Shown here piece after piece: positions 7,873-13,642 of a DNA stretch of 13,701 bases (position 1 is the stretch's first letter; every line of letters begins with the position of its first letter). The notes beneath the pieces were generated by a model. The model was not told the origin of the DNA and searched no databases. It was given only the letters and a program-made list of their open reading frames with translations. A program made the translations under genes and the position numbers. The stretch covers positions 1 through 13,701 of the forward strand of contig CANRGU010000027.1 in the NCBI GenBank assembly GCA_947630255.1, given 5' to 3'. The stretch is from an uncultured Clostridia bacterium (GTDB taxonomy: Bacteria > Bacillota > Clostridia > TANB77 > CAG-508).

Positions 7873-8409
7873 ATGAAAAATTATTTAAAAAAATCAGGAT
7901 GGGTAGATATATTAGTATCTATAATATTTGCTATAATAGGTATATTTATGATAGTAAAAACAGATTTAACAATTAAAATAATATCTTATGTTTTAGGTGG
8001 AATATTTATTGCTATTGGAATTGTTAAAAGCATAGATTATTTTTTATCAAAAGGAAAATATGATTTTTATAATTATGATTTGATTTATGGAATAATCGCA
8101 ATTATAATTGGATTTGTTACTATATTTTGTAGTGGTTTAATAGAGTCTATGTTTAGAATTATGATAGCGCTTTGGATAATATATAGTGGACTTGTAAGAT
8201 TGTCGTTGTCATTAAAGTTACACGCAGCACAGATAGATATGTGGAATGTATCACTAATATTATCAATTATAATGATAATTGGTGGCATATATATATTATT
8301 CCAAAGTGGATCATTAATTTTAACCATAGGAATAATAATGCTAGTATATTCAATAATTGATTTAATCGAAAGTGCAATTTTTATAAAATATGTAGATGAA
8401 TTATTATAG
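7873..8409 (+). CDS. HdeD/DUF308-like membrane protein
   Basis: This 178-aa integral membrane protein has about six helices in three hairpins (roughly residues 10-28, 35-55, 70-90, 95-113, 128-145 and 148-168), with the small-residue patterns typical of DUF308/HdeD proteins (IIFAIIGIFMIV, YVLGGIFIAIGIVKS, LWIIYSGLVRL). The start at 7873 is chosen because GGAGG (7860-7864) sits eight bases upstream; an in-frame TTG at 7858 would overlap that site. HdeD of E. coli is linked to acid resistance, but members in Firmicutes are mostly uncharacterised, so the role is not assigned. It is the last intact gene of the cargo cluster. It is followed directly by a broken Mbeg1-like gene. Confidence 0.8.
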   Translation: MKNYLKKSGWVDILVSIIFAIIGIFMIVKTDLTIKIISYVLGGIFIAIGIVKSIDYFLSKGKYDFYNYDLIYGIIAIIIGFVTIFCSGLIESMFRIMIALWIIYSGLVRLSLSLKLHAAQIDMWNVSLILSIIMIIGGIYILFQSGSLILTIGIIMLVYSIIDLIESAIFIKYVDELL

Positions 8410-8414
8410 TATAA

Positions 8415-8910
8415 TGGTCAGACAAAATAGAAGGTAAAAGATATTTAGAGAAAATAGCAAATAAATACAAAACACAAAAGATAAGAGTGGGAGGACATTC
8501 TATTCAGCAACAACAGTAGAATCTAAAATTCAAAAAAGAATTATTAAAGTATATAATTATGATGGACCAGGATTTAATCAGAAAATTGCTAGGCAATATT
8601 TAAAAGAACCAATAATTGACAAAATAGAAACATACTTTCCACAAGAATCAATGAACAAAGAAAAATATTCATAGATACAATTTTTGAATTGTTTTATTCA
8701 ACAGAAGTAAATACTTTTGGAGAAATGAATCAAAATTTAGTAAATAATATATCTTCTATATTAAAAAAATATGGAGAAATTTCAAAAGAAGATAAAAAAA
8801 TAATGATAGCAATGATAAAGTTACTAGTAAAAGAAGGCTTTTATGAAACTTTGAGTTTTTATGGGTATGATAGAAATAAACGAAACTTGAAAGCATTAAG
8901 TAAGTTATAG
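8415..8910 (+). pseudogene. Mbeg1-like (DUF2974) protein, truncated and frameshifted
   Basis: This is the remnant of an alpha/beta-hydrolase-like DUF2974 protein. The pieces are in three frames. Frame one (from 8415) reads ...YLEKIANKYKTQKIRVGGHS, where the family has GHSKGGNLA. After a break at about 8499-8501 the second frame gives TVESKIQKRIIKVYNYDGPGF, containing the family's DGPGF signature. A further break at about 8655-8674 leads to a third frame, FIDTIFELFYSTEVNTFGEM..., ending at 8910. About 20 bases seem deleted at the first break, removing the KGGNLA stretch after the nucleophile Ser. The N-terminal half is missing too. The fragment has no start signal and is certainly non-functional. 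It begins six bases after the HdeD-like stop. Confidence 0.8.
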
Positions 8911-9025
8911 GGAGATTAAAAAATCAATATGAGTATATTTAATTGGTATTAAAATTAAATAAATTTTAAGTGCAATTAGAATTCCATGAAAAAAACAAAT
9001 CAAAAACACAGTGAAGGTAAGAAAT

Positions 9026-9054
9026 GGGGTGACCAGGAGTCACCTTGTTTTTTT
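9026..9054 (+). terminator. intrinsic terminator after the cargo genes
   Basis: GGTGAC (9028-9033), loop CAGGA and GTCACC (9039-9044) form a perfect 6-bp stem that G-U pairs can extend, followed by TTGTTTTTTT. It would end the transcript of the exporter/two-component cluster and separate it from the recombinase genes. Confidence 0.88.
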
Positions 9055-9059
9055 ATTGG

Positions 9060-9140
9060 TATCCAGCTAAAAACTACGCTTTTAGGCAGTTTGTGGGAGT
9101 CGGAGCGACTTCCTGTTCCTGCAAATTTGAAAAATTTGAA
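9060..9140. other. GC-richer tandem hairpins, possible oriT remnant or structured RNA
   Basis: CTAAAA (9067-9072) pairs with TTTTAG (9080-9085) around a 7-base loop. GGGAGTCG (9095-9102) pairs with CGACTTCC (9106-9113), one G-U pair, around GAG. AGTTTG (9088-9093) can pair with CAAATT (about 9122-9127), closing a longer stem. The segment is clearly richer in G and C than everything around it. Its look recalls transfer-origin regions of clostridial mobile elements, but no nick site could be matched, so the call is tentative. Confidence 0.35.
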
Positions 9141-9256
9141 AAACTTTTGAGAATATGTCCGATTTTAAAGATTAAAAGAGACCTATATAGTTAGAGATTA
9201 AATTGAAACATTTGATAAAAAAATTTAGACTTATATAAAATGGAGGTGATGATATA

Positions 9257-9280
9257 TTGAATAATATTTTTCTTTTATAA
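9257..9280 (+). other. seven-codon ORF with strong ribosome binding site (possible leader peptide)
   Basis: GGAGGTGAT (9242-9250) is one of the best ribosome binding sites in the window. It is followed six bases later by TTG and a tiny frame MNNIFLL-stop. It could be a leader peptide for the downstream recombinase genes or the start of a lost gene. Confidence 0.25.
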
Positions 9281-9338
9281 TATTAGTTATTTAAAAAAAG
9301 TAATTAGACTAAAAGAGATATTTGTGTATTTCTTTTTG

Positions 9339-9364
9339 CATAATATTTATAGAGAAATATTATG
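9339..9364 (+). promoter_or_regulatory. perfect 10-bp inverted repeat abutting a ribosome binding site
   Basis: CATAATATTT (9339-9348) and AAATATTATG (9355-9364) are perfect complements separated by six bases. The second arm ends on the first G of GGAGGAG (9364-9370), the ribosome binding site of the gene at 9380. It could be a repressor operator or an mRNA hairpin controlling the 71-aa protein and recombinase. Confidence 0.5.
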
Positions 9365-9379
9365 GAGGAGTTTGAATTA

Positions 9380-9595
9380 ATGAAAATTACTTCTTGCGAA
9401 ATAACAAATCAAAAATATATACAAATTTATTTAACCAAAGAAGAATTAGAAAGTAAAGAAACCAAAGAAGTAATTGAAAAGTGTAATAAAGAGAAATGTA
9501 GTTTAGCTATTTTCGTAACAGGAAAAGAGAATTATCCCGAGATTCTTGAAAAAATTGTTACGAAACAAGTGGAATTAATGAGCAATGTATGCTAA
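9380..9595 (+). CDS. small protein preceding the recombinase, unknown function
   Basis: This is a 71-aa protein. The ATG at 9380 is chosen because GGAGGAG (9364-9370) lies nine bases upstream; an earlier in-frame ATG at 9362 overlaps that site. The predicted fold is mixed: a beta strand (ITNQKYIQIYLT), a charged helix (KEELESKETKEVIEKCNKE), a strand (CSLAIFVTG) and a second helix (NYPEILEKIVTKQVELM). It contains three cysteines. No signal peptide, membrane segment or clear helix-turn-helix is seen. It ends 40 bases before the recombinase start and is surely co-transcribed with it. Small proteins beside large serine integrases are sometimes directionality factors or accessory proteins; that role is only a guess here. 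Confidence 0.7.
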   Translation: MKITSCEITNQKYIQIYLTKEELESKETKEVIEKCNKEKCSLAIFVTGKENYPEILEKIVTKQVELMSNVC

Positions 9596-9635
9596 CATGA
9601 GCAAGCAAGCAATATCAGGCGGTAAGGAGGAAAAA

Positions 9636-11213
9636 ATGACAGTTGTAGGATATTGTAGATTGAGTCGTGATGAAGATAAAGAAAATTACGCAAGTATAGA
9701 AGAACAAAAAAGAATTATTAAAGATTATGCAAGTTCTCGTAATTGGTTTATCACAGATGATGATTTCTACATAGATGACAATGTTTCGGGATATACTCTT
9801 AATAGACCTGAATTTTCAAAAATGATTGAAAGAGTGAAAGGAGGAAAAATTGATGTAGTTATAGCGAAAGATTTATCAAGAATAGGCAGAAATAATGGAC
9901 GAGTATTAGTTTTAATAGATGAATTTAAAAATATGCAAAAAAATTTAATATTAGTATCAGAGATGGGAGGAACTTATGATGTTTTAAATGATAGAGATGA
10001 TACTATTGGAATTACAACTTGGTTTAATGAAAGATATGTAAAAGATTGTTCAAGAAAAACAAGAGATCATATGTATTCTAAGCAAAAATCTGGAAGACTA
10101 ATAATGGGAAACTATTATGGATATATAAAAGATAAAGAAGATATAACAAAATTATATGTTGATGAAGATATAAGACCTGTAATTAGATTAATATTTAAAT
10201 TATATACTGAAGAAGGTCTTGGTAGAAAAAAGATTTGTGATATATTAAATAGTAAATACAATTACCCAACCCCATCTGTATATTATCAAAATAAACATTT
10301 AGAAAGAGGAAGAATTTATAAACATCCAGTGCAAAAATTATGGTCTACTTATATGATAAGTAATATATTGAATAATGATGTGTACTGCGGAACACTTAGA
10401 ACTCATAAGAAAAAAACTATTTCTATAAGGGGAAGAGCAATAAAACTTCCAGAAGAAGAACATTTTATATTTGAAAATCATCATGAAGCAATCATTTCAA
10501 AAGAAACATTTAAATTAGCACAAGAGATACGAAAACGAAAAGCAGCTACTAAAAGCACATCAGGCACAAGAAAAAGAAATTATATTTTTTCAGGATTTTG
10601 TAGATGTGGAGATTGTGGTTTTGGTGTATCAGGTATAACAATAACAAGAAAACAATCTCAAAAAGGATATGAATGTTCACAATATAGAACTTATGGCAAA
10701 ACAAGGTGTAAATGCCATGAAATAAAAGAAATAGATATGCTTATCCATGTTAAAGAATTTCTAAAATTTACAAAAGAGCAGTACATAGAAGAAATTAGAA
10801 AAATAGAAATTGCTAAAACTAATAATAAAACAAATAACAAAGAAAAAATTAAGATGCAAATAGAAAATTTAAAAGTTGAATATAAAGTATTGATAAGTCA
10901 AAAAATAAAGGATTTAGCAAGTAGCACGAATGAATATCAAAAAGATATGATTGAAAATACTTATAAAGAATTAGAAAAAGATAAAACTAATAGTATTGAA
11001 CAATTACAAAAAATGCTAAAAGAGGAATCAGATATTTTAGCAAAAGAAAAAGTAAAAAAATTAAAAACAGCCATAGAATATTTCAATGATATAATTTCAT
11101 CAAATGAACCTAATAAATATATTTTAGAATGTTTAATAGATAAAATATGGATTTATCATGATAAAACTGTAAAATTTGATTTAAAACCAGATATAGTAAA
11201 GCTACTTGAATAA
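9636..11213 (+). CDS. large serine recombinase (TndX/TnpX-like)
   Basis: This is a 525-aa site-specific recombinase that cuts DNA through a serine and integrates or excises mobile elements. The N-terminal resolvase domain (1-150) has catalytic Ser10 in YCRLSRDE, then DDNVSGYTLNRPEF and the AKDLSRIGRN motif. The recombinase domain follows (about 155-300), then a zinc ribbon (FCRCGDCG at 321-328 with Cys347, Cys358 and Cys360) and a long coiled coil (about 370-495), the standard order of large serine integrases. The ATG at 9636 follows AAGGAGG; a TTG/ATG-extended frame from 9585 would overlap the preceding gene and lacks a site. It appears intact. It lies 0.6 kb from the right junction and is the expected agent for the insertion seen here. 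Confidence 0.95.
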   Translation: MTVVGYCRLSRDEDKENYASIEEQKRIIKDYASSRNWFITDDDFYIDDNVSGYTLNRPEFSKMIERVKGGKIDVVIAKDLSRIGRNNGRVLVLIDEFKNMQKNLILVSEMGGTYDVLNDRDDTIGITTWFNERYVKDCSRKTRDHMYSKQKSGRLIMGNYYGYIKDKEDITKLYVDEDIRPVIRLIFKLYTEEGLGRKKICDILNSKYNYPTPSVYYQNKHLERGRIYKHPVQKLWSTYMISNILNNDVYCGTLRTHKKKTISIRGRAIKLPEEEHFIFENHHEAIISKETFKLAQEIRKRKAATKSTSGTRKRNYIFSGFCRCGDCGFGVSGITITRKQSQKGYECSQYRTYGKTRCKCHEIKEIDMLIHVKEFLKFTKEQYIEEIRKIEIAKTNNKTNNKEKIKMQIENLKVEYKVLISQKIKDLASSTNEYQKDMIENTYKELEKDKTNSIEQLQKMLKEESDILAKEKVKKLKTAIEYFNDIISSNEPNKYILECLIDKIWIYHDKTVKFDLKPDIVKLLE

Positions 11214-11241
11214 AAGTTATTATTTAAAAAAATAAATCAAT

Positions 11242-11308
11242 AAAAAGTTATTCCAGTACATCAAAATAAATTTTGAAAACAAAAAGTTATTCCAATACAT
11301 CAAAATAA
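11242..11308. repeat. 28-bp direct repeat pair and a short inverted repeat
   Basis: 11242-11269 and 11281-11308 are 28-base copies with one difference (CCAG versus CCAA), 39 bp apart. The second copy also begins a perfect 9-bp inverted repeat, AAAGTTATT (11283-11291) with AATAACTTT (11304-11312), loop 12. A shorter third match, AAAAGTTATT, lies at 11212-11221. The shared AAAAGTTATTCCA also occurs at 1112-1124. Confidence 0.8.
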
Positions 11309-11313
11309 CTTTA

Positions 11314-11775
11314 CAAATAATTTATATTAATTTTGAATCATTAGATTATAGCTTTATTAAAAATGCAAAAGATTTAAATGATTATATAAAAAGTCTAGTA
11401 AAAGATAAAAATAAATATTATGTTTCTGATTTAGGAGTAAAGAAAATAAAAACAAATAGTAAGGAAATAAACTATTCTATGGCATTAGAAAGTATAGTTT
11501 ATAGTGATTTATTGTCAAAAGGATATGAAGTATATATTGGAAAAACAAAAAAAGAAGAAGTAGATTTTGTAGCAACTAAAAATAAAGATTTTAAATATAT
11601 ACAAGTTTGCTATAAATTAGCTTCAGAGGAAACGAAACAAAGAGAATTTGGAGCATATAAAGGAATTAATGATTCATATCCTAAATATATTATATCGTTG
11701 GATGATGAAGATTACTCAAAAGATGGAATTCAACATATTAATATATTTGATTTTTTAATGAATGATAATTTTTAA
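11314..11775 (+). pseudogene. DUF4143-family ATPase with internal deletion
   Basis: An open frame reads QIIYINFESLDYSF, then KNAKDLNDYIKSLVKDKNKYY, then VSDLGVKKI and on to a C-terminal part (ALESIVYSDLLSKGYEVYIGK, EEVDFVATKN) ending at 11775. In complete members of this ATPase family the first stretch belongs to the N-terminal ATPase domain (just before Walker B), while the YYVSDLG stretch belongs near the C-terminus. The two are fused at KYY, implying loss of the middle of the protein, perhaps by recombination between similar AAATATTAT sequences. The Walker A region is also missing. A restart at ATG 11479 is possible but has no ribosome binding site. The frame stays open upstream to 11236 across the 28-bp repeats. 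It is non-functional, and lies inside the element next to its right end. Confidence 0.7.
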
Positions 11776-11776
11776 T

Positions 11777-11822
11777 CCCCAAATTTAAAGACTTTACCCC
11801 AGTATGTACAACAGAAATGATA
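11777..11822. other. attR-like junction of the integrated element
   Basis: The left half (11777-11798) is element sequence starting CCCCAAATT. The proposed crossover is CC at 11799-11800, and the right half (11801-11822) is peroxiredoxin coding sequence. The crossover CC forms the first two bases of the conserved proline codon two codons before the peroxidatic cysteine, exactly as at the left junction. Confidence 0.75.
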
Positions 11823-12302
11823 GCATTTACAAAGGCACATACATATTTTAAAAATTTAAATACAGAATTACTAGGACTTAGTATAGATAGCAACAGTTCA
11901 CATCTAGCATGGGTATATGATATTTATTGCAAAACTGGAATAAAAGTATCATTTCCAATTATAGCAGATAGAAATGGAGAAATAGCAAGAAAATACGGAA
12001 TGATAGCAAATGATATAAGTAATACAGAAACAGTTAGAAATGTATTTGTTATTGATGATAAAGGAATAATAAGAACAATTTTAATTTATCCATTAAATAT
12101 TGGAAGATTTATACCTGAAATAATAAGAATTGTGGAAGCTTTGCAGATGGCAGAATGCGCAAATGGCTCAACACCAGCAAACTGGATACCAAATCAGCCA
12201 GTAATAGTACCAGCACCAAAAACCTTTGAAGGTTTATTAGAAAGAAATGAAGAAATCGAAGAAAACAGAAATGGAATGAGTTGGTATTTAAGTTTTAATT
12301 AA
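11799..12302 (+). pseudogene. peroxiredoxin, C-terminal part, separated from its start by the element
   Basis: This frame begins inside the active site: P-V-C-T-T-E (Pro at 11799-11801, peroxidatic Cys at 11805-11807) and continues with LGLSIDSNSSHLAWVYDI, FPIIADRNGEIARKYGM, RNVFVIDDKGIIRTILIYP and WIPNQPVIVPAPKTFEG, all typical of Prx6/AhpC-TSA enzymes. An in-frame stop at 11766-11768 ends the frame upstream. The first ATG (11817) lies after the catalytic cysteine and has no ribosome binding site. The fragment is therefore not a working gene, although no further damage is visible in it. With the piece at 1215-1367 it makes a protein of about 217 aa that would detoxify peroxides in the cytoplasm. 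Excision of the element would restore it, apart from the extra C at 1353. Confidence 0.92.
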
Positions 12303-12357
12303 TATTTTAAACAATTTTGCAAATAATATTAGTATATTAATTTGAAGGAGGTTTAAA

Positions 12358-12540
12358 ATGGAAGGAAAACAATTAATAAATTGTACTGTTTGTAGTTGTG
12401 CATTTAATAACGACAAAACACAAAAATGCGAGTTAGAAGACATTATTGTAAGACCATGTACAAATTGCAGCAATGGTAATCCAGAAGACGAATCTATGTG
12501 TGGAAGTTACAGATGTAGTGACGAGGAAGAAAACCAATAA
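12358..12540 (+). CDS. DUF1540 cysteine-rich protein
   Basis: This is a 60-aa protein with the DUF1540 pattern of cysteines: INCTVCSCAFNN, then KCELEDIIV, a CTNC pair and a final MCGSYRC. Eight to nine cysteines suggest a small metal-binding (probably zinc) fold. It is cytoplasmic with no signal peptide. GAAGGAGG lies seven bases before the ATG. It is common in Clostridia and Bacilli and has no known function. It lies 55 bp after the peroxiredoxin and may have been co-transcribed with it before the insertion. A terminator follows it. Confidence 0.9.
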   Translation: MEGKQLINCTVCSCAFNNDKTQKCELEDIIVRPCTNCSNGNPEDESMCGSYRCSDEEENQ

Positions 12541-12546
12541 TTTGTA

Positions 12547-12587
12547 AGAGGAGAAGTAAAAATATAAATTGCTTCTCTTTTATTTAT
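12547..12587 (+). terminator. intrinsic terminator after DUF1540 gene
   Basis: AGAGGAGAAG (12547-12556) pairs with CTTCTCTTTT (12572-12581) with two G-U pairs. Partial inner pairing shortens the loop, and a T-rich tail follows. It separates this unit from fba. Confidence 0.7.
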
Positions 12588-12609
12588 ATCAGAATATTTT
12601 TTTAAGTTA

Positions 12610-12638
12610 TTGACAAGTTTAATTTTAAGAAATAGAAT
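12610..12638 (+). promoter_or_regulatory. sigma-A promoter of fba
   Basis: A perfect TTGACA (12610-12615), a 17-bp spacer and TAGAAT (12633-12638) make a near-consensus vegetative promoter. It places the transcript start near 12645, about 23 bases before the fba start codon. This fits strong constitutive expression of a glycolytic gene. Confidence 0.88.
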
Positions 12639-12667
12639 ATGGTTATAAAATATAAGGAGGTAAAATT

Positions 12668-13597
12668 ATGCCATTAGTAACAACTAAAAATATGTTTGAA
12701 AAATCTATGAAAGAAGGATTTGCAATAGGAGCTTTTAATATTAACAATATGGAAATATTACAAGGAATAGTTGACGCAGCACAAAAACAAAATTCACCAG
12801 TTATTCTTCAAGCATCAAGTGGAGCAATTAAATATGCAAGAATAAAATATTTAATGAAAATGGTGGAAGCAGCAGTAGAAGAAACTACAATACCAATAGC
12901 AATACATTTGGATCATGGTGCAGATTTCGAAACATGCAAAATGTGTATTGATAATGGATTTACATCAGTAATGATAGATGGCTCAAAATATAGCTTTGAA
13001 GAGAACATAGCTATGACAAAAAAGGTTGTAGAATATGCACATGAAAGAGGAGTAGTTGTAGAGGCAGAGTTAGGTCAACTTGCAGGAATAGAAGATGATG
13101 TTAATGTTTCTGAATCTGATGCAAAATATACAAATCCAGACCAAGCAAAAGAATTTGTGGAAAGAACAGGATGTGACTCTTTAGCAATAGCAATTGGCAC
13201 AAGCCATGGCGCATATAAGTTTAAAGGCGAAGCAAAACTTAGAATGGATATATTAGCAAAAATAAAAGAAAAAATTCCAAATACTCCTATAGTTTTGCAT
13301 GGAGCTTCAACAGTAATTCCAGAATTAGTAGAAACTTGCAATAAATATGGAGCAGATATACCAGGTGCAAAAGGTGTTCCAGATGATATATTGCATACAG
13401 CAAGTATATCAGGAGTTTCAAAAATTAATGTTGATACAGATTTAAGATTAGCATTTACAGGTGAAATAAGAAAAAGCCTATCAGAAAATCCATCAGCATT
13501 TGATCCAAGAAAATATTTAACTCCAGCAAGAGAAAAAATTACAGAAGTAGTAGAACATAAAATAAAAGATGTATTTGGATCAGCAAACAAGGCATAA
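12668..13597 (+). CDS. fba: class II fructose-bisphosphate aldolase
   Basis: This 309-aa cytoplasmic enzyme of glycolysis and gluconeogenesis splits fructose 1,6-bisphosphate into dihydroxyacetone phosphate and glyceraldehyde 3-phosphate, using zinc. Visible motifs are the N-terminal GAFNINNME, IPIAIHLDHG with catalytic Asp82 and zinc ligand His83, VEAELGQLAG (Glu134), IAIGTSHGAYK with zinc ligand His180, IVLHGAS with zinc ligand His211, and the phosphate-binding NVDTDLR (254-260). The length is normal for the class II family and all key residues are present. AAGGAGG (12654-12660) and a strong promoter precede it. The nearest relatives by function include ketose-bisphosphate aldolases such as tagatose-bisphosphate aldolase, but the housekeeping promoter and setting favour fba. 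Confidence 0.95.
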   Translation: MPLVTTKNMFEKSMKEGFAIGAFNINNMEILQGIVDAAQKQNSPVILQASSGAIKYARIKYLMKMVEAAVEETTIPIAIHLDHGADFETCKMCIDNGFTSVMIDGSKYSFEENIAMTKKVVEYAHERGVVVEAELGQLAGIEDDVNVSESDAKYTNPDQAKEFVERTGCDSLAIAIGTSHGAYKFKGEAKLRMDILAKIKEKIPNTPIVLHGASTVIPELVETCNKYGADIPGAKGVPDDILHTASISGVSKINVDTDLRLAFTGEIRKSLSENPSAFDPRKYLTPAREKITEVVEHKIKDVFGSANKA

Positions 13598-13607
13598 ATA
13601 AAATAAG

Positions 13608-13642
13608 GGAGAGCTCAAATTTTGGCTCTCCTCATTTTCATT
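13608..13642. terminator. bidirectional terminator between fba and smpB
   Basis: GGAGAGC (13608-13614) pairs perfectly with GCTCTCC (13625-13631), loop 10. On the minus strand the hairpin is followed by CTTATTTTATTTA, and on the plus strand by CTCATTTTCATTT. It serves the converging genes fba and smpB. The smpB stop codon lies in the loop. Confidence 0.75.

Larger units (their letters stand above)
8911..9379. other. 469-bp non-coding stretch: terminator, GC-richer hairpins, leader elements
   Basis: No supported gene lies here. From left to right it holds AT-rich filler, an intrinsic terminator (9026-9054), a GC-richer hairpin pair (9060-9140), more AT-rich filler, a seven-codon ORF with a strong ribosome binding site (9242-9280), and a perfect 10-bp inverted repeat touching the ribosome binding site of the next gene (9339-9364). 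A 54-codon ORF at 8986-9150 runs through the terminator and has no ribosome binding site. Confidence 0.6.
1366..11800 (+). mobile_element. serine-recombinase integrative element (10.4 kb) carrying an MMPL exporter/two-component cargo
   Basis: The element splits a peroxiredoxin gene whose halves rejoin in register when it is removed (apart from an extra C at 1353). Its ends are inverted: AATTTGGGG at 1381-1389 and CCCCAAATT at 11777-11785, each 13 bp from the proposed CC crossover. It encodes one large serine recombinase (9636-11213) near its right end. Cargo at 1650-8409 is an exporter, an extracellular partner, a two-component system and small membrane-associated proteins. I see no relaxase, coupling protein, type IV secretion gene or replication gene, so self-transfer is not supported. 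Large serine recombinases cut at a central dinucleotide and leave attL and attR hybrids, which agrees with what is seen. Broken genes inside suggest an element that is old or assembled from pieces. Confidence 0.85.

Noticed and set aside
8986..9150. A 54-codon ORF
   Set aside because: It has no ribosome binding site and runs through an intrinsic terminator and both hairpins. It is more likely structured non-coding DNA.
11479..11775. A 98-aa independent protein
   Set aside because: The frame is open and ATPase-like well upstream of this ATG, so it is the tail of an ATPase remnant.
11817..12302. A stand-alone 161-aa peroxiredoxin
   Set aside because: The ATG lies after the catalytic cysteine and lacks a ribosome binding site. 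It is the back part of the split gene.
13075..13590. Minus-strand 171-codon ORF opposite fba
   Set aside because: It is a shadow of the well-supported aldolase, without a ribosome binding site or family motifs.
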